Part shown: positions 62,486 to 64,000 of the stretch, piece after piece
Position numbering within the stretch: position 1 is the stretch's first letter
Layout: every line of letters starts with the position of its first letter
From: Acidimicrobiia bacterium
GTDB lineage: Bacteria > Acidobacteriota > Terriglobia > Bryobacterales > Bryobacteraceae
Length of the DNA: 64,000 nt
Reading direction: 5' to 3'
NCBI GenBank assembly: GCA_016871315.1
Contig: VFZE01000021.1
Location: 1-64,000, forward strand
Notes under the pieces: model-generated
Database searches by the model: none
Told to the model about the DNA's origin: nothing
What the model saw: only the letters and a program-made list of their open reading frames with translations
Program-made: the position numbers and the translations under genes

Positions 62486-64000
62486 TTGAATCCTGCCAAC
62501 AACCTCACTGATGCAAATCGCGCCCGCCAGGCGTGGCTTGTCGCGTCTATCCTGGCGTTACTACTCCTTGCCCAGGGGTTTTATGCGGTTCACTTGAACA
62601 AGCTCTACTACCAAAGCTTCGGCCCGTTCTACGACTCCGTTGCTTACACCAATCGCATGGCCGATTTCTACAAGGTCAGCCGCGCCGAGGGTTTCCTCGC
62701 CACCCTGCCCATGCTCAAGAATGAGACCATTGCCCTGGCCTTCATCGAAGTGGCGCTGGTGGCTCCGCTGGTCGATCTCTCGCGCACACTCGGGGTCTGG
62801 CTGCAGAGCATCTGGCTCATCGCCCTCGCGCTATCGGTGTACTACTACCTGCACCGCCATCGCCATGTCGCACCATGGCTAGCCCTTTGTCTGACGTTGC
62901 CGCTGGTCAGCTTCCAGGGCATTTATCATTTCAACGGCGGCCTCTCCGATTTCCGGATGGACCTCAGCCAGTACATCTTTTTCGGCCTGCTCACCGTCTG
63001 GTACCTGGTCACCTACGAAACAGATTCGCTGGCGCCGTGGCTATTGGCCGGCATCTTCGGCACGCTCGGCTGCTTTGCCCGCTCGACTATTCCGGTGCAC
63101 TTTGTGCTTGCCATCGGACCGCTGGCCGCCTGGAGGCTGATCAGGCCCGGCACGATGACACGCGCGCGCCTGCTGGCCGGAATCGCTTGCATGGCGGGAC
63201 TGCCGGCTCTGCTGGCCGGTTCGTTCTTCCTCTACAACTTCGCGCGGCTGTACGAGTACTACGTGCAAATCAACCTCGACGCCAACGCCAATCTGCCGCT
63301 GCGGACATCGGTGACGCACTTCTACCTTGTCGCGGGGCGCGCCGGCAAATACACCATCGAGGCGGCGCTCGTCTGCTGCCTGGTGCTGCTGCGCGCCTAC
63401 GCGCCACGGTTCGGCTCTCTGGCTTCGTGGGTACGCGGGCTGGACTGGAAGATGCTCTACATCGGAATCGTGCCTGCTCTCTTTCTGGTTCTGCGCGGAG
63501 CCGGGCTGAACCCGTTTGTCTCGATGCCGTCGCTGTTCGGCCTGATCCTGTTTGCCGTGGCGCCGGTGAAGGGTTCGCTCGCTTTTCCAGGAAAAGGCAA
63601 GAAGCTTGTTGCCGCCGGGCTGTTGGTGACCGCCTGCCTGGTGAACGCCTGGACCGGCGTGGCCGCCCACGCGCCAGTGCAGGAAGCCTCGCGCATGGAC
63701 ACGCTGAAACAGATCATCCATCTGATTCAGGAAAATGCAGCGCGGCACGACAAGCGCGAAGTCTACTACGCAACCCTCTATGTCGGCGCGCTGCACTTTG
63801 ACGCATTCCGCAACGTGCTCATCTATGAGTTCGGCGGAGCGCCGGGCGCGGAGATGACCATGACCTCCGACGCGAACGGGTTGGTTTTCCGCAGCGACCG
63901 GGCCGGCGCGCTGGCGATCGTGATTCCGCGCGACTGGGAAAACCTCCCCGGCGACGGCGACGGGCAAAAAGTCGAATACCTCGCCCGATTCGCCACCGAA
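62486..64000 (+). CDS. Polytopic membrane protein, C-terminus beyond the window
   Basis: A frame stays open from TTG 62486 to the window end (at least 505 codons, no stop). It has many hydrophobic segments, for example around residues 17-33, 105-120, 132-145 and 170-185, with a polar loop holding YYQSFGPFYDSV after the first helix. The overall shape is that of a GT-C-like or ArnT/PMT-like integral membrane glycosyltransferase or related envelope protein, but I do not recognise a diagnostic motif. The true start is uncertain (in-frame stop at 62420-62422; ATGs further in are possible). It is incomplete because the window ends. Confidence 0.65.
   Translation, partial: MNPANNLTDANRARQAWLVASILALLLLAQGFYAVHLNKLYYQSFGPFYDSVAYTNRMADFYKVSRAEGFLATLPMLKNETIALAFIEVALVAPLVDLSRTLGVWLQSIWLIALALSVYYYLHRHRHVAPWLALCLTLPLVSFQGIYHFNGGLSDFRMDLSQYIFFGLLTVWYLVTYETDSLAPWLLAGIFGTLGCFARSTIPVHFVLAIGPLAAWRLIRPGTMTRARLLAGIACMAGLPALLAGSFFLYNFARLYEYYVQINLDANANLPLRTSVTHFYLVAGRAGKYTIEAALVCCLVLLRAYAPRFGSLASWVRGLDWKMLYIGIVPALFLVLRGAGLNPFVSMPSLFGLILFAVAPVKGSLAFPGKGKKLVAAGLLVTACLVNAWTGVAAHAPVQEASRMDTLKQIIHLIQENAARHDKREVYYATLYVGALHFDAFRNVLIYEFGGAPGAEMTMTSDANGLVFRSDRAGALAIVIPRDWENLPGDGDGQKVEYLARFATE

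Overview
The window looks like chromosomal DNA of a high-GC acidobacterium of the Bryobacterales / Candidatus Solibacter type. This rests on gene content: three pairs of cytochrome-like DUF1549/DUF1553 proteins with DUF1501 partners, a VWFA-related protein of the acidobacterial kind, an SBBP-repeat protein, a remnant of an ADOP-type permease, and the high GC content. No rRNA, tRNA or CRISPR array was seen. Taxonomy is an inference from family knowledge, not from a search.

Layout. 0.2-1.8 kb: nrdR and a flippase-like membrane gene. 2.1-5.6 kb: a translationally coupled ECF sigma / anti-sigma / membrane-protein operon. 6.1-9.7 kb: the first DUF1549/DUF1553 plus DUF1501 pair. 9.75-11.2 kb: a scarred accessory patch with a small heavy-metal-associated (HMA) gene that has TGA at the first metal-binding cysteine, an XRE regulator with a membrane partner, and a headless acetyltransferase. 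11.3-18.0 kb: a small unknown, PilZ, uvrA and an operon-like run with a CAAX-type protease, mtnA and a reductase. 18.0-18.8 kb: a dead VapBC module. 18.9-24.6 kb: 2-oxoacid dehydrogenase E1 alpha/beta, permease remnant, metallo-beta-lactamase protein, tandem IscA/ErpA-type genes and a Cys-rich mini-protein. 24.6-34.5 kb: a sulfatase, a lone winged-helix regulator and two more DUF1501/DUF1549 pairs. 34.6-46.5 kb: an eleven-gene inositol catabolism operon ending in a ThiF/MoeB-type gene and headed by a LacI-type regulator. 46.6-49.0 kb: a CpaE-like ATPase with a degenerate GGDEF protein. 49.0-50.0 kb: a mosaic pseudogene. 50-53.6 kb: a heptaheme cytochrome, TPR protein and acyl-CoA carboxylase beta subunit. 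53.6-56.4 kb: a VWFA protein divergent from selB. 56.4-64 kb: a small unknown, a hybrid kinase, two membrane or exported proteins, the SBBP protein and a membrane protein running off the right edge.

The most interesting signal is the pairing of selB (54.5 kb) with the HMA gene at 9.9 kb. TGA sits exactly where the first Cys of the GMxCxxC metal site belongs. A hairpin with a G in its apical loop starts at the right distance downstream to be a bacterial SECIS element. The front half of the domain is intact, but the 3' half looks deleted and frame-shifted, so this is either a damaged selenoprotein gene or one with an unusual tail.

A second theme is decay. At least six loci (HMA tail, GNAT N-terminus, VapBC, ADOP permease, UPF0175 fragment, 49-50 kb mosaic) are deletion or nonsense remnants lying between intact operons.
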